DNA of 64,000 nt from Escallonia rubra. Lineage: Eukaryota > Streptophyta > Magnoliopsida > Escalloniales > Escalloniaceae. A program made the position numbers and the translations under genes. The stretch lies in NCBI GenBank assembly GCA_033065855.1, contig JAVXUO010000652.1, forward strand, positions 82,446 through 146,445, given 5' to 3'. Below are positions 1 to 11,157 of the stretch, one piece after another. The notes under the pieces were generated by a model. The model was not told where the DNA came from, did not search any database, and was given only the letters and a program-made list of their open reading frames with translations. Positions within the stretch are counted from its first letter, which is position 1. Every line of letters begins with the position of its first letter.

Positions 1-963
1 CTTGTTCTTCCAAAACCTGGTTCTGGACTTTTGTCAATTCCTCAAGCTTCCCATGCACTCTAGCTGAACTATTGCTATAGTGCATCTTATTAAACTGTTT
101 TAGTACATGTTTCAGTCTCTTCAATTTCAATCTCAAACTGTGCACAAGCATCCCCCTCAATCTTTATTGCCCAATTTCCTTCAGGATTTGTAAAAACTGA
201 CTATTGGTCGTCCAAAAAAAAAAAATATGAAAGGTCTTTTAACTATTAGTTGTTCTTCCATGACAGTGATCATTACAACAGCATGATCTGAAATTCCTGG
301 AGCTTGGACATCAATTCTAGTGTTAGGATATTGGTTCATCCATCCTTCATTTTGTAGAGCCATGTCCAATTTACACATGATAAGACCCCTCTCTCTATTA
401 TTACTCCATGTATATATAAGTCCACCATCGGGTATATCTTCAAGATAAGTTTCATAGAGACATTGATTAAAGTCATCTATGTCTCTTCTGTTAATACCAG
501 CACCCCTAAATTTCTCAGTTGTATTCCTGGCTACATTAAAATCACCAGCCACTAACCAAGGCCTTTGTCCAATTATATTAGCATCCAGTGCTAACTGCTG
601 CCATAGTGCCCTCATTTTATCTCCTTTATTATTTGCATAAACAAAGGTTATAAAGAAAGAATGGTTTGAGTTAGGTGTAGCCATACCAGTTATATGTTGA
701 CTAGACTTATTGATCACTGTCATAGAAAAACCATTGCATTTCCAGCCCAACCACAATCTTGATACTCCTTTAGTATTGACACAATATTCAAATTGCCATT
801 CTTGTTTCCACTTTTTTGTAATTCTCTGAATATGCTCTTCCCTTACTCTTGTTTCCAGTAATCCCACTATTTTTACTTGGTTATTTTTCAACCTTTTCCA
901 AACATCCCTTTGTTTTACAGCTCCATTCAAACCTTTAATATTCCAGCCAGCAATCTTGGTCAT
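1..963 (-). pseudogene. LINE (L1-type) ORF2, endonuclease domain and start of RT linker, decayed
   Basis: The minus-strand reading from 963 gives an apurinic-type endonuclease domain of a plant L1 LINE. Visible motifs are WNIKGLN at the N-terminus, LLETRV (catalytic Glu), VAGDFNVAR (GDFN), TWSN, LDMAL (usually LDRAL) and GISDHAVV (SDH). In an intact element this domain nicks target DNA for target-primed reverse transcription. The reading frame breaks at an A-run near 218-230. LINE-like residues continue in another frame, with at least one stop, to the window edge (KLKRLKHVLK and ELTKVQNQ), which is the linker before reverse transcriptase. The RT itself would lie outside the window. The element is inactive. 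The family call is firm; the subfamily is not known. Confidence 0.9.
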
Positions 964-1004
964 TCTTTCTGCTTAGCATTGCTCTTTCCATTCTTTTTCT
1001 TCAG

Positions 1005-1530
1005 CTACTGATTCTTAGACTTAGTAATGGATTCTCTGCAAATTCCACTTTCATTCAGATCCATCCCTGTCCCTGTACTAATGCTCTTCTCCTTTAGGCA
1101 ATTCTCCTCTATCTCTTCTGCATTATCTCCAAGTATAGAAAAACTGTTTGTAAGAGATTGACTCTTATTAATAATAGGCCTTCTAAGGTCCACTGTTGTA
1201 TGAGGTTCCACTGATTCTACTACAATCTCTTGTTTTTTCCCTTCCTTGCCTTTCTCAGGTTGAGGGTTAGCTTTTGGTCTCCAAACTTGCTGGCTAATCA
1301 CCTTTTTATAACAATTATGTACCACATGACCAAAATTCTTACAATGTGTGCATTGGAAAGGTAGCCATTCATATTCAACCTTTTGTTGTACAATTATTCC
1401 CCCTGGACCTTTAATAAGTATAGTATCAGGAAGTGCATTTCCCACTTCAATTTTCACTCAAACCCTAGCAAATCCCAATCTCTCTTTCTTGGTAGTCATC
1501 TGATCCATGAATAATGGCTTGCCTATAGCA
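1005..1530 (-). pseudogene. LINE ORF1, gag-like nucleic-acid-binding protein (partial)
   Basis: This is the upstream ORF of the same LINE. The minus strand reads IGKPLFMDQMTTKKERLGFARV, then an in-frame TGA at about 1457, then VKIEVGNALPDTIL. This is the conserved zinc-knuckle-associated block of plant LINE ORF1 proteins. A CCHC knuckle follows: CTHCKNFGHVVHNC (Cys-x2-Cys-x4-His-x4-Cys, intact). The tail is low-complexity and Lys/Glu/Ser-rich. About 40 bp separates it from the ORF2 start at 963, the usual ORF1-ORF2 order. The N-terminal DUF4283 part is missing because homology stops near 1530, at the junction with unrelated DNA. Confidence 0.85.
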
Positions 1531-1542
1531 CAATTATGATGG

Positions 1543-1845
1543 TCGAAGGGGGTCAACCTGGGGGGCTTATAGAGGATCCGAGTAGCACCGGGCCCATTAT
1601 CCTTCCACTACAAGGAGCAGGAAGTTGTCGTTGCTCTGTGAAACCAGCCTCAAGCAGTGCCTTCCGCTCTAAGAGCCACGTATTCCCAGTTTTCACGAGG
1701 CATATGTGGCTCAACTCTCCGCTTGGAATGGGCAGGCCAAAAGAAAGCTAGCCTGGATTCAACTTGACTAATATTGAACGCTAGTCCCATCACATTGATG
1801 CTCCCACTTGGGTTACGGGCCCGAGTTACCGAGACCAACATGTAA
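1543..1845. other. GC-richer block, possibly organelle-derived DNA
   Basis: This block is clearly richer in G+C than either neighbour and has no plant transposon signature. It begins abruptly where the LINE ORF1 homology stops. Short ORFs run through it on both strands. The minus one reads SVTRARNPSGSINVMG and onward for about 60 residues. The composition and style recall plant mitochondrial spacer or intron DNA, so a small NUMT is a fair guess, but I cannot identify the source gene. Confidence 0.3.
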
Positions 1846-3795
1846 ATATTAACTCTTATTTCGATAAAATGCTCATTTAAACCAAGAAAAAATCTCTCTA
1901 CCTTAAAAGTCCAATGTGTTTAAACATGTTTCTACACATTTTCATCACCAAAATACTCTCTAAAATACTCCATATTACCAGCTACCCACATGTTTTCAAA
2001 ACCAATCAACCTTGTGCACCCGCTCAGGCCACCTCCAAACAGTGCCATGTACTTAAGAAATAAAGAACCACTACTTCTCTTACGCCAATCTCCCTCCCTC
2101 CTCAGAGACGTTCCTGCGTTGCCTCAACAAGGGTTTGTGAAGAACCATCTGCACAGAAGATCTACCAGACTAGCAATTCTCACGTCAAATGATTCCTGCT
2201 TTCTGGGATCCGTACTCGAAATTCCTATTACAAGACTTCATTTGCAGGTCAGTTTTTCAATCAACGGAATCGTATTTGGTGACTCAATTAATAGAAACAA
2301 TATGTTATCCCTTTTGATTATTCTGTGGCGTACATTTGGTTCTTCCCAGTCATGTTTGTTTATAATGCATTCGATCAATCTATCGCACATGTTATTGCTC
2401 CATTTGCGACCACTGTAGGCCCCTCAAGCACAACCCATGATTACATATATGCACATGTGTGACGTACTTTAAATCCACTGTCCTCAATGATGTACGCACA
2501 AACATTTTGATTGTGGTTACCATCTCCAATTTTTTCCTTTTGCATCTCCTCCCTGCCTTTCCTCCATTAATCTTAATTAAAGAGCTTCATGCTATATTTC
2601 CTAAGAGCTGCATGTTATCTTTCCTTTACCATTGCACGCAAGTTGTTTGAAGATATGCAATTTCGCGAAACATTACTCTGTGTTTCCCAGCGTCTCATAT
2701 GTGTCTTGATTGGGTTCCAAATCGCCAAACTGTGTTACCTAATGCTCCAAGGGGAATTTGCTAATTAGTTTTCATTCTTCGGATTGACGTACTAAAAAGA
2801 AGATTTAAGAACCACGTGGAAAATTACAAGGGCTAAGGAAATGTGTTGTTTCTGATTGTGCCTTGGATGGACAAAATCCAGGGGATTTGCTGATTATTTT
2901 TGGTTCGTAGAATTTGCGTACGAAAGAAAAAAGATGTGTACCATTTTCAAATACCTTACCCAATGCTCAAAAATTTGCTAATTAGTCTTGGTTCCGAGGA
3001 TTGACATATGAATATGTCTTTACGTGTTTGGCAAAATGGTTATTTTGGTGTGAATTTCTAAGGCCAAGGAAAGGCCAATAAAGGGGTGATGTTTAGTCTG
3101 GAATGGAGAAGATAGTAATGGTATGCCAAGAAATGTGTTAAGAGTGGATCCGAATCGCATTAATATGGTCAAAGGCATAAAACTCTGGTGCGAGTGATAT
3201 TCGAAGGTGGAGAGCGGCACTATAAAATTGGAAATTGCGTTGGCTATAATCTCTGACTGTTGGGTTCGGTTACCATTCAATTCGCAAGCATTAAAAGTTA
3301 TACATTGGTTGGATTTGCAATCGGATATAGGCTTTACCATCAAATATGGAATCAAGTGACTTGCACCATGAATTTCAGTCGTAAGAATATGGTATCTTTT
3401 CTCCATTCCTTAGTAAATCTCCAGTTGCATCCAGCTTATTTAAGTACAAACTCCATCATTTTCATCACACCTGGTAAGTCCATATCCTTTTCCTACATAC
3501 TTGTGATCATTATAACATTGGTGTTGCATAATCCATAAAAGATATATTTACATTACCATACTTTTGTGGTTACTCTTATAGTTAGTGATTAATGTCGTCA
3601 TGCTTGGTTATTGATAGAGTTGGTCTTAAATATGGCCTTTACACTCTGTGTGTGAAAATAGTTTGCAACTTATAGTATCAGTGACTGAGGATTTGGTATA
3701 TAGAGAATGATTTTGTAAAATGTCTTATTAGCCAGTGGTGCCATGGTTAGATACTTATGGGAGAGAGGAGGAAGTGTCCTACGGAACAAAACCTT
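1846..3795. other. AT-rich spacer with a possible F-box gene remnant
   Basis: No intact gene is seen. At 2130-2230 (+) the translation GFVKNHLHRRSTRLAIL resembles the end of an F-box motif in plant F-box/FBA proteins (the FVKxHL pattern). Near 3210-3350 a frame reads LPFNSQALKVIHWLDLQSDIG, loosely like an FBA repeat. Between these, a phrase close to ATTTGCTAATTAGT recurs three times (about 2755, 2883 and 2973). Stops break every frame. An old F-box pseudogene is possible but weakly supported. Confidence 0.25.
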
Positions 3796-3804
3796 TTTAA
3801 ATTA

Positions 3805-4958
3805 GGATTAAATGCACAGGAAACCCCATACTTTGGGGCCTTTTACACGGAACACCCTAAGGTTTAATTTTTGGTTCTCACCACCCCATACTTTCAATTT
3901 TGGTGCACATAGCACCATTTGACGGTTTTTAGTCAATTTTTTGGGATGTCTGTTAGAAGCCAAAGGGCATAAATGTAACTTCCTCCATAAACACACTGCC
4001 GACCTAATATTCTCTCTCCAAGTCAGACTCTCTCTCTCTCTCTCCCCTCTCTTTCTCATTTCATCTGCTAGCTGAGAGGACTCATCCACGCCCTCCACCT
4101 CCCGGCAACGACACGACAACAGTACATCCACCTCCTCCATCTTCCAGCGACGCGATCTACAATACCTCTCTCTTACGAAAATCGAAGCAGCCTAAAATCG
4201 CTGCCATGGAAGAACCATCACCCACCGGCGACGACATAGCCGGATGACACATCTTCTGATTGTTGAACCCTAAATTACTGGAGTCCAGATCTGTGATGGC
4301 ATCCGATATGGAGCCCAGATCCGCGAACAACACCAAAAGACGCCGCCCATTTCAGCTGAGATTTCAAAGGTTTTGCAGGCTCTCGTGGTGAGCGATCGAT
4401 GTGGGTTACGGTAGTGGTGACCATCGGGGGGAGGGGGGGAGATAGAGAGTGGAGTGGAGGTCGGTGATGAAGGGTTTTGGTGTGTTGGTGGCGGCTATGT
4501 AAAGGGTTGTGGCTGCTGGGGTGTGGCGGTCGGTGTGGACTGCGGGGGTGGCAACCGGTGTGGGCTAGGCCGATAACTGCGTTGTGATGGCGATGACAAT
4601 TGAGATAGGAGGTGGTGTGGTGGTCATCAGTGATGAGATTGGTGTGGTGGTGCGGTGGTGTGGTGGTGACGCCAGTGCACATGGTGGAGGCGGCATAGTT
4701 TGGTGGTGGTGGTGGAAGTTCTTGATTCAGTTTCAGGTTTTGTTTTAGGTTTTGGTTTTGGTTTTAGAGGGGACAATAACAAATGGACTATTTTATCCCT
4801 AAAAAACTAACCGGCGTTTGGTCAAAGGCGACTTTGACCGTCAAAATGGTGCGTGGAGCACATTACTGAAAGTATGGGGTGGTGAGAACCAAAAATTAAA
4901 CCTTAGGGTGTTCCGTGTAAAAGGCCCCAAAGTATGGGGTTTTCTGTGCATTTAATCC
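3805..4958. mobile_element. Non-autonomous Mutator-like element (MULE), 1154 bp
   Basis: The element has long terminal inverted repeats starting GGATTAAATGCACAG. The outer ~90 bp of the two arms differ at about one position, and similarity continues less perfectly inward to about 130 bp. It is flanked by a perfect 9-bp target duplication, TTTAAATTA, at 3796-3804 and 4959-4967. Long TIRs plus a 9-bp duplication are diagnostic of MULEs. The interior holds CT-rich then GT/GGTGG-rich DNA with no transposase; its ORFs are low-complexity (His/Pro/Thr-rich) and look spurious. The interior could include captured 5' UTR-like host sequence. The near-identity of the arms points to a fairly recent insertion. 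Confidence 0.9.
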
Positions 4959-4967
4959 TTTAAATTA

Positions 4968-7900
4968 TCGTAATATGGGATAATAATCTCCAATAAATTA
5001 TTTATCATGCTACTCCCAGTTAGGCCCCTAATCTAACTGCCTGTGAATTGGTGTGGCGCGTCATTTAGAGTGCTCCCTTGTCAAAAGCAATTCCTCCTTT
5101 GGATGCTTATATGACATGCTTTTGCCAAAATTTGTGTTATTGCAAAACGTTTCGCTTAATGGTTCAGTAAGGAAAGCTATTGAATGAAAAGATATTAAAA
5201 GTATTGTCTCATGATTTTGTAATTTTCAGAACCTTGTTCACTGGTTAGTGATGCCTAATTAAACAACTTTACAGTCTAACTAAGGCCAAAAAACAAAAAG
5301 GAAGAACAAATTTGCTATTTTTTACTCACCATATGTTTATAGATTTTTCAATTACCTATTTATTCTATTAGTATTTTTCAAAAAATTCAGTTCCATCTTT
5401 ATGACAAATACCACAATTTTTTGAAATTTCTTGTACTTTTTGTTGAAAAGTCTAACAACCAGTAGGAAAAGAAATTAGAAAATGGCCGATACTCAGATAT
5501 TTTATGATTACTAAACTTGAGTCATAGACTATGGAACATAACTGCAAGTGAGGAAATACTAAAAATTGTCCTTAATGATGTTTGATATCCATTTTCTAAT
5601 GCTGTAATTGGATTGACTGTTTTAGAGAATTATAGCTTACACTAATGATATTGAAGTCTTGTTGGTATTATATGCTGTCGATTGGACATATTTTCTAAGA
5701 CTTTTTGTGACATGTCATGGGTTTCCAGTTGTAGTGGGCTTAGTTGTTGAAATTTCTTTGTCACATATTATGAATTGCAGGTGTCCTGTTGGCTTGATAA
5801 TCACCCTTATTATATTCTATATATATAGTCATACATATACAACTACTTAAGAAGTTAATTAGAAAGAGATAGGCCACTCCTGGTTTCATCTTCGAGACTG
5901 CTTCGCCCATCTTCTTTATTCTAAGTAGGATTTCACATTAGAGGAATATTAACGATGGTTATCTTAATAACAGATAGATATGAAACTGAAAGTAACATGT
6001 CCACTTGGACAAAAATCTAACCACGCTTTTCTTTGTGTGAAGATAATATCAACTTTGACTCAGCAATTTCTTGATAAGCTTTTAAAAAGCTAATACGTTG
6101 ATGCATGTTTGGACACAGCTGCGCAGAGGAAAGCAATGGTATGTGGCATCTAGATTTTCTTCTATTGACTGATTTAAAAAAAGTAGAGAAATCTCGTTAA
6201 ATGTTCATATGCAGTTGCAGGAGAGTTGGAAAAAAACATGACCTGGTGTATATTCTAAGGACGTTGGTACACATAACGTTATGATTCCTCAGTTTAATTC
6301 TTAACCTTCCGTATAATTCTCACTTTGATTGCGTAAAGCATCTATTTACATAAAAGAGAGACAACTGGAAATTCGTAATTATTTTTGTCCTTAATGGATT
6401 ATGCTCCCCTAATTATATTAGTTACAAGGTTACCTCCCTGATCAATGCAGGTTATGAGATAGTAAATTAGAAAGAACATAGAAGATAGCTTATATGTGCC
6501 TAGGAATAGTCTTTTAGGTAGATTTTATGGAGCACATCTTTGACTTAGCTTTGCTGCCATAAGCTTGCCCTAGCTCACAAGGGGGAGGGAAGAGTGAACG
6601 AGACAAATGGCATTACCTTTGTCATTTAGAACAAGTTTTACCAATCGTTTACTCCTAAATGAATACCTAGCTCGAATAAAACTCTCACTTGACATGTCAG
6701 AGCGAAAACAATATTAGGCCACGTAGTTCCCTTTGTCATTGTCAGTCCCACTAGGAACTAAGTGGTCTAAAATCCTAGATTATATTTGGAAGTTGGTTCA
6801 CTAATAAGATATTGGATTATACGCTCTCAAGTGCAAGTTACCTGTAGGTGAGTAGTTTAAGAAACTTCTCTTACAATTTTATGAGTACTTGCTTCTAAGA
6901 GTACATATTGACACGTACAACAATATTTTGAAAAGTTACAAGATTCATGACATACAAAGCAGTTAATGTCATTTAAAGTTTTTGTTCGTGATGAACGTAG
7001 ATGTTTGATTGTGTATGTACTCATAAGTCGGTTGACAGTGGCTTGGAGTTGGTTTCTTGGTATCAAACCGATCTGATTTAGTGTATACGCGAATTGCATT
7101 CTCAGTCGTTGTTGGACGATTTCAGGTTTAACTATAATCTTGTTCAAGTTTAGTGGGATTACAAATTACTTTTTCTTGATGCTGTGAGTTTGTTTTGATT
7201 TTATGTGAAACTACTTAAGATTATTTCATCGAAGATTATTTGAACTATTGCAGAGTCAACAACTTATGATTTTCTCCTACATTTGGCAATGAAGAAGTTG
7301 TAGACCGCCAAGAATCTTGTACCTGCTAAGGGAATGGTGGAAGGTACTTATAGAAATTGATAAGAGGCTTTAGAAATTAAGAAAAGTATCTAAATATTCG
7401 AGATGGATCAATCAGCAATTGTCATTGCTGCTTTAAAGGCACGAGTCAAACCAAAGAATGAAGGAAAAGAAAATGGTTTTCAAGATTGTTTAGCCTTATC
7501 TATCAGAAGCAATGGTATATTAGACTCATCACTATAAAAAGCAATAGACCGCTATCAACTTTACCGCTTTACGACTTCGCCGCGTATTGCTTTCACTTCA
7601 CGAATTAGAAAGACCATAGGAATCTTTCTCTGCTCTCACTACCAGATGTTCATTTTAACCAACCAACATCCTAAACTGGTGATCATCAGTGCCAAGTACT
7701 TTGGTTTGAGATTTGGCCATAAGAGAAAATAACTTTCTTTAAGCCATAATTGTCTATCCCGTATATAGAGGACATTTTATTTATAGGCTGAGCAGTGTGT
7801 TTAGAAGCCTAGGCATCACAGCCAGAGAGCAACGCTTTTATGTCTTTGATAGTTCTTTGACATCTTTGCTGCATTTCTAGGTTAAGAGGTGACGTTAGAA

Positions 7901-9620
7901 GCCATGGCGTCAACGATCGACCGCCGCTCCCTTCTTTTGACGCTTTTTTTGGTTGGCATCTTTGCTGCATCCAAATCCTTATTTTTCATATCATTCTAGA
8001 TGATTTATTAGGAAATTGCAAACGCGAAGGACTGGGATACCTTGCGAAACAATCATTTGACTGAAGTAAGCCTCATATTTTCTTATGTCTAAAGCTATTT
8101 ATTACATTAGATTGAATGCTTTATAAAGAAAATTGTGCCATTTTGGAGTGAAATTTTTCATAGCATTGTGTGAGTGTGTATGCATGCACACGTGGCATCT
8201 GATTTTCTTGTAATTTTGTCACATAATAGCCATTCTTAGAAAGTTTAGAGAAGCAAGCACACTGACCACTACTGGTTCCGCGGCTTGCTTTGAATATCCA
8301 AGCATTGGCCAAAGGTACGCCTCCATTTCAACACCAACATACCTTTTCTCTTTCTTGTGCCTTTCCTTTGAACAATTGCTGGAAAAAAAAAGTAATGCAA
8401 GGTATATCATGCCATGACTAGGATTGTATGTAATTTGCTCTTTTACTGAAACTTATCTTCTCAATTGACACAGTATTTGGGTTATACACGAGGATAGTTT
8501 GCATCCATGATGCTCTCTTTTACCTTACGTATTCTCTTTTACTAAAACTTACCTTCTCCTCTGACACAATATTAGGGCTTTGCACGAGGATACTTTGCGT
8601 TCATGATACTCTCCTTTACCTTAGCTAATAAAATTTGAAACTTGAATATTTGACTTTAGATTTTTGCCATCTTTTAACTTTGGCAAGCCCGCCTTAAAGA
8701 ATAAAGTTAAAGAACACAAGTCTCCAATGAGTGTGTTTGTGTTGTAAATTGTGAGTTTACCAACAGAAGAACGATAAGAGATAAGTAATTTAAGATGCAA
8801 GCAGGTTAAAATTAGATATGAAATTTATGGAAGTCAATTTTTCTCTTTAAGTTCCAAAGTGTGATAGGCTCTCATGATATAATATAATGTAAGTGAAGAT
8901 AAGCCACTTGTTGAATTTAAGAAGCTCTGCATCTATAGTAGCACAAGAGCACCTTAAATGTGGGAAACCAACTCATATTATTTGAATGTAGTGGAAAGTA
9001 TGCTCAGAGGTACTTAACCTATGGAAAATAGTGGTTTACAACTGTTATGAGGTGATTTTCTCGAAGTTCATTTCTATGAGGCGGAGTGAATTTGCAAAAG
9101 GCATCTTGGTTGGTTCTTGCATGTGGCTAGATCGTTACTTTATGATGTCATCATGGTAGCCCCTCACCCGTTCAGCATCTTCGTAGGTTAGCAATGTGTA
9201 CTTTGGCACTTCCTGTTCTATTGATATGATGGAAACCACTTTCAGAAGGTATTTTATGGATTGAGAGTTGAAAGCTGTAGAATATAAGGAAGCTGTTTCG
9301 TTTCGTATGAGACTTTCTCTTTCATTACGTAAAGTATTAGTTCCCCTTACTCGTGCTCACCAACAGAGAAAAGAATAACGTCCTAGGTCTTGCGATGAAT
9401 TTATGAAGATAAAAAGGTTAGATTTGGCCGATCTACTCGTTTGAAATCAGCCATCAAGTAGTTTTTAATATTTTTAGGGGACTTTGAGAATTTTTTGCAT
9501 TAGCATTACGTCTCTCTAGATATGAGTGATTCTACATTAATTTATAAGAAAATTTAGGCATCACGAATTACATTTCACGGGGTGATTACAACATCCATCT
9601 CTAGGATTGTATTCCTTGTG
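4968..9620. other. AT-rich intergenic DNA, nothing identified
   Basis: This stretch of about 4.6 kb is read as degenerate spacer. All ORFs are short (under 100 codons), without recognisable motifs or plausible splice-joined exons. A short repeated phrase (CTTTTACTGAAACTTA...CTTCTC) occurs twice near 8440 and 8535. I see no TIR pair, LTR or RNA gene that I can support. Confidence 0.5.
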
Positions 9621-9783
9621 CTTTCTGTAATATCCCGAAAATTTCCTTTTTCCGTGTGTGAAATTTTTATTTTTAGTAAATAAACTTGTGGTCTTTTTGA
9701 GAATATTGAGAAAGTGATTTTTATCATTTTTTTGAAGTTTTAGTAGAATGGAAAGTGTTCAATATTTTGATAAAGAAGTTTAT

Positions 9784-10040
9784 AAAGGTTTTAGTCGAAT
9801 TAAAGAGGTTTTAGTCGACTAAAAGTGTTTTCAGTCGACTAAAAGTGTTTCGGTCGACTAAAAAGTATTTAAATTGTGTAAAATTAATTTTTGAAGGTTT
9901 TAGTCGAATTAAAGATATTTTAGTCGACTAAAAGTGTTTTAGTCGACTAAAAGTGAAAAAAAAAAAATCTGCCTAAAAAGTTTTCATTCGACTCAAAGTG
10001 TTTCATTCGACTCAAATGTTTTTAATCGAATGCAAACTTA
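9784..10040. repeat. Array of TTTTAGTCGACTAAAA-type palindromes
   Basis: Within the solo LTR, copies of a 16-bp palindrome (TTTTAGTCGACTAAAA) and one-sided variants (TTTTAGTCGAATTAAAG, CATTCGACTCAAA) recur about ten times over 250 bp, joined by GTGTTT spacers. The array ends about 15-30 bp before the LTR TATA box. Its position suggests a binding-site cluster or enhancer in the U3 region; that role is inference. Confidence 0.8.
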
Positions 10041-10054
10041 AATTTTTGTTCCTC

Positions 10055-10062
10055 TATATAAA
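10055..10062 (+). promoter_or_regulatory. TATA box of the solo LTR promoter
   Basis: TATATAAA lies downstream of the palindrome array and about 65 bp before a CGCGCGAGAGAGAG tract, which would fall in the 5' UTR. This places the U3/R boundary near 10090 and orients the LTR on the plus strand. Confidence 0.6.
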
Positions 10063-11157
10063 TAGTGTCTTATTTCATTTTCTTGCTTTTTCGGGTTTCT
10101 CTGTTTCTTCCTCCTTTGCGCGCGCGAGAGAGAGAGAGAGAAAGAAGGCCTTGGAAGTTTGGAAGATCTAAGGTGAAACTTAAGGTTTTGCTTTTCTCAA
10201 AGGCATTGGCTAAGGTAAGGGCTATTTTCAAAATTCACATCAGCGATGGACCAATCGCTCTTGTAAGTCTTTAGTTTCTTTTTGAAATCCGAATTTCTTC
10301 TAGTTGAGTTAAGTGATTCTTCTTCTCCTCTTTGCTTTGAGATTTACTATGAATAACTTGTTCCAAATGCTATGACTTGTGAAATTTATTTTTTGTCGAA
10401 TTTGTCTGATCTTAGAATTTGCAATGTTGATATCGTTCGTTTTACAGATTATCATTATTTCAAAAACTCCATATATTGTTTGACATGTCCGGTATTTGAT
10501 TTTGGTTAAATTGAATTCTTTGTTTTGATAATTCTATGAGCCATGTCACAGTGTATGTGACTTATGTCTGACTTACCCACGTGGATTAAAACGTGGGCTA
10601 GCTCAGGGGAGTTGAGCTAGAGATCACGATCTTACTTTCAGTGATGACGTATGTGACCGCTTTTTGAATGGCTCTCTAGTGTCTGTTTCTTTATTTAGAT
10701 ATGTTTTGACATTTGAAATCCGGTTTGATTGTCCGTTCTGTTGAGATCCTTTGTGCTTCCGAAATTTTCGTTTCTCTGATATTTTCGTTTCCGTTTGATT
10801 GGTCCTTTGAGCGACCTTACTGGGCATTTGGCTCATCCCTTTATTGTTGTTCCTTTCAGGAGACCATTAGGTGAGACCTTGTATTGGAGGGCTAGCTGAG
10901 CGATCAAGAGTTAGTTGTTTTGTCTCAGATATTAGTTCTGACGCTACTTGAGTATATTTTTGGAAACTCCGTGTTGGAGAACATGACTTGTATAAAAGCT
11001 TTGGGGTCATTTTGTTAGACATTGATGTATTTTGGGAATTATTAGTATATGCTCTAATTTACCATTTTGGAGTTTTTATGATAATTATAAGATTTTATCT
11101 AATCTCTGTGTATTCGGCATTAACGCTCTGGAAATAAATCTGGGGCGTTACACTTTC

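Larger units (their letters stand above)
9626..11152. mobile_element. Solo LTR of an LTR retrotransposon, 1527 bp
   Basis: The sequence starts TGTAATATCCCG and ends GGGGCGTTACA, so it has TG...CA termini with short inverted ends (TGTAA/TTACA). It is flanked by an exact 5-bp target duplication, CTTTC, at 9621-9625 and 11153-11157. There are no gag-pol remnants inside, so it is a solo LTR left by recombination between the two LTRs of a full element. It holds its own promoter features (TATA box and a palindrome array, listed separately). The length and TGTAAT...CCCG start suit a Gypsy element, but superfamily cannot be fixed from one LTR. Confidence 0.9.

Noticed and set aside
3808-4682. Minus-strand ORFs of 110 and 135 codons
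   Set aside because: They lie within the MULE, one across its TIR, and are low-complexity (His/Pro/Thr) translations of repeated GTGG DNA.
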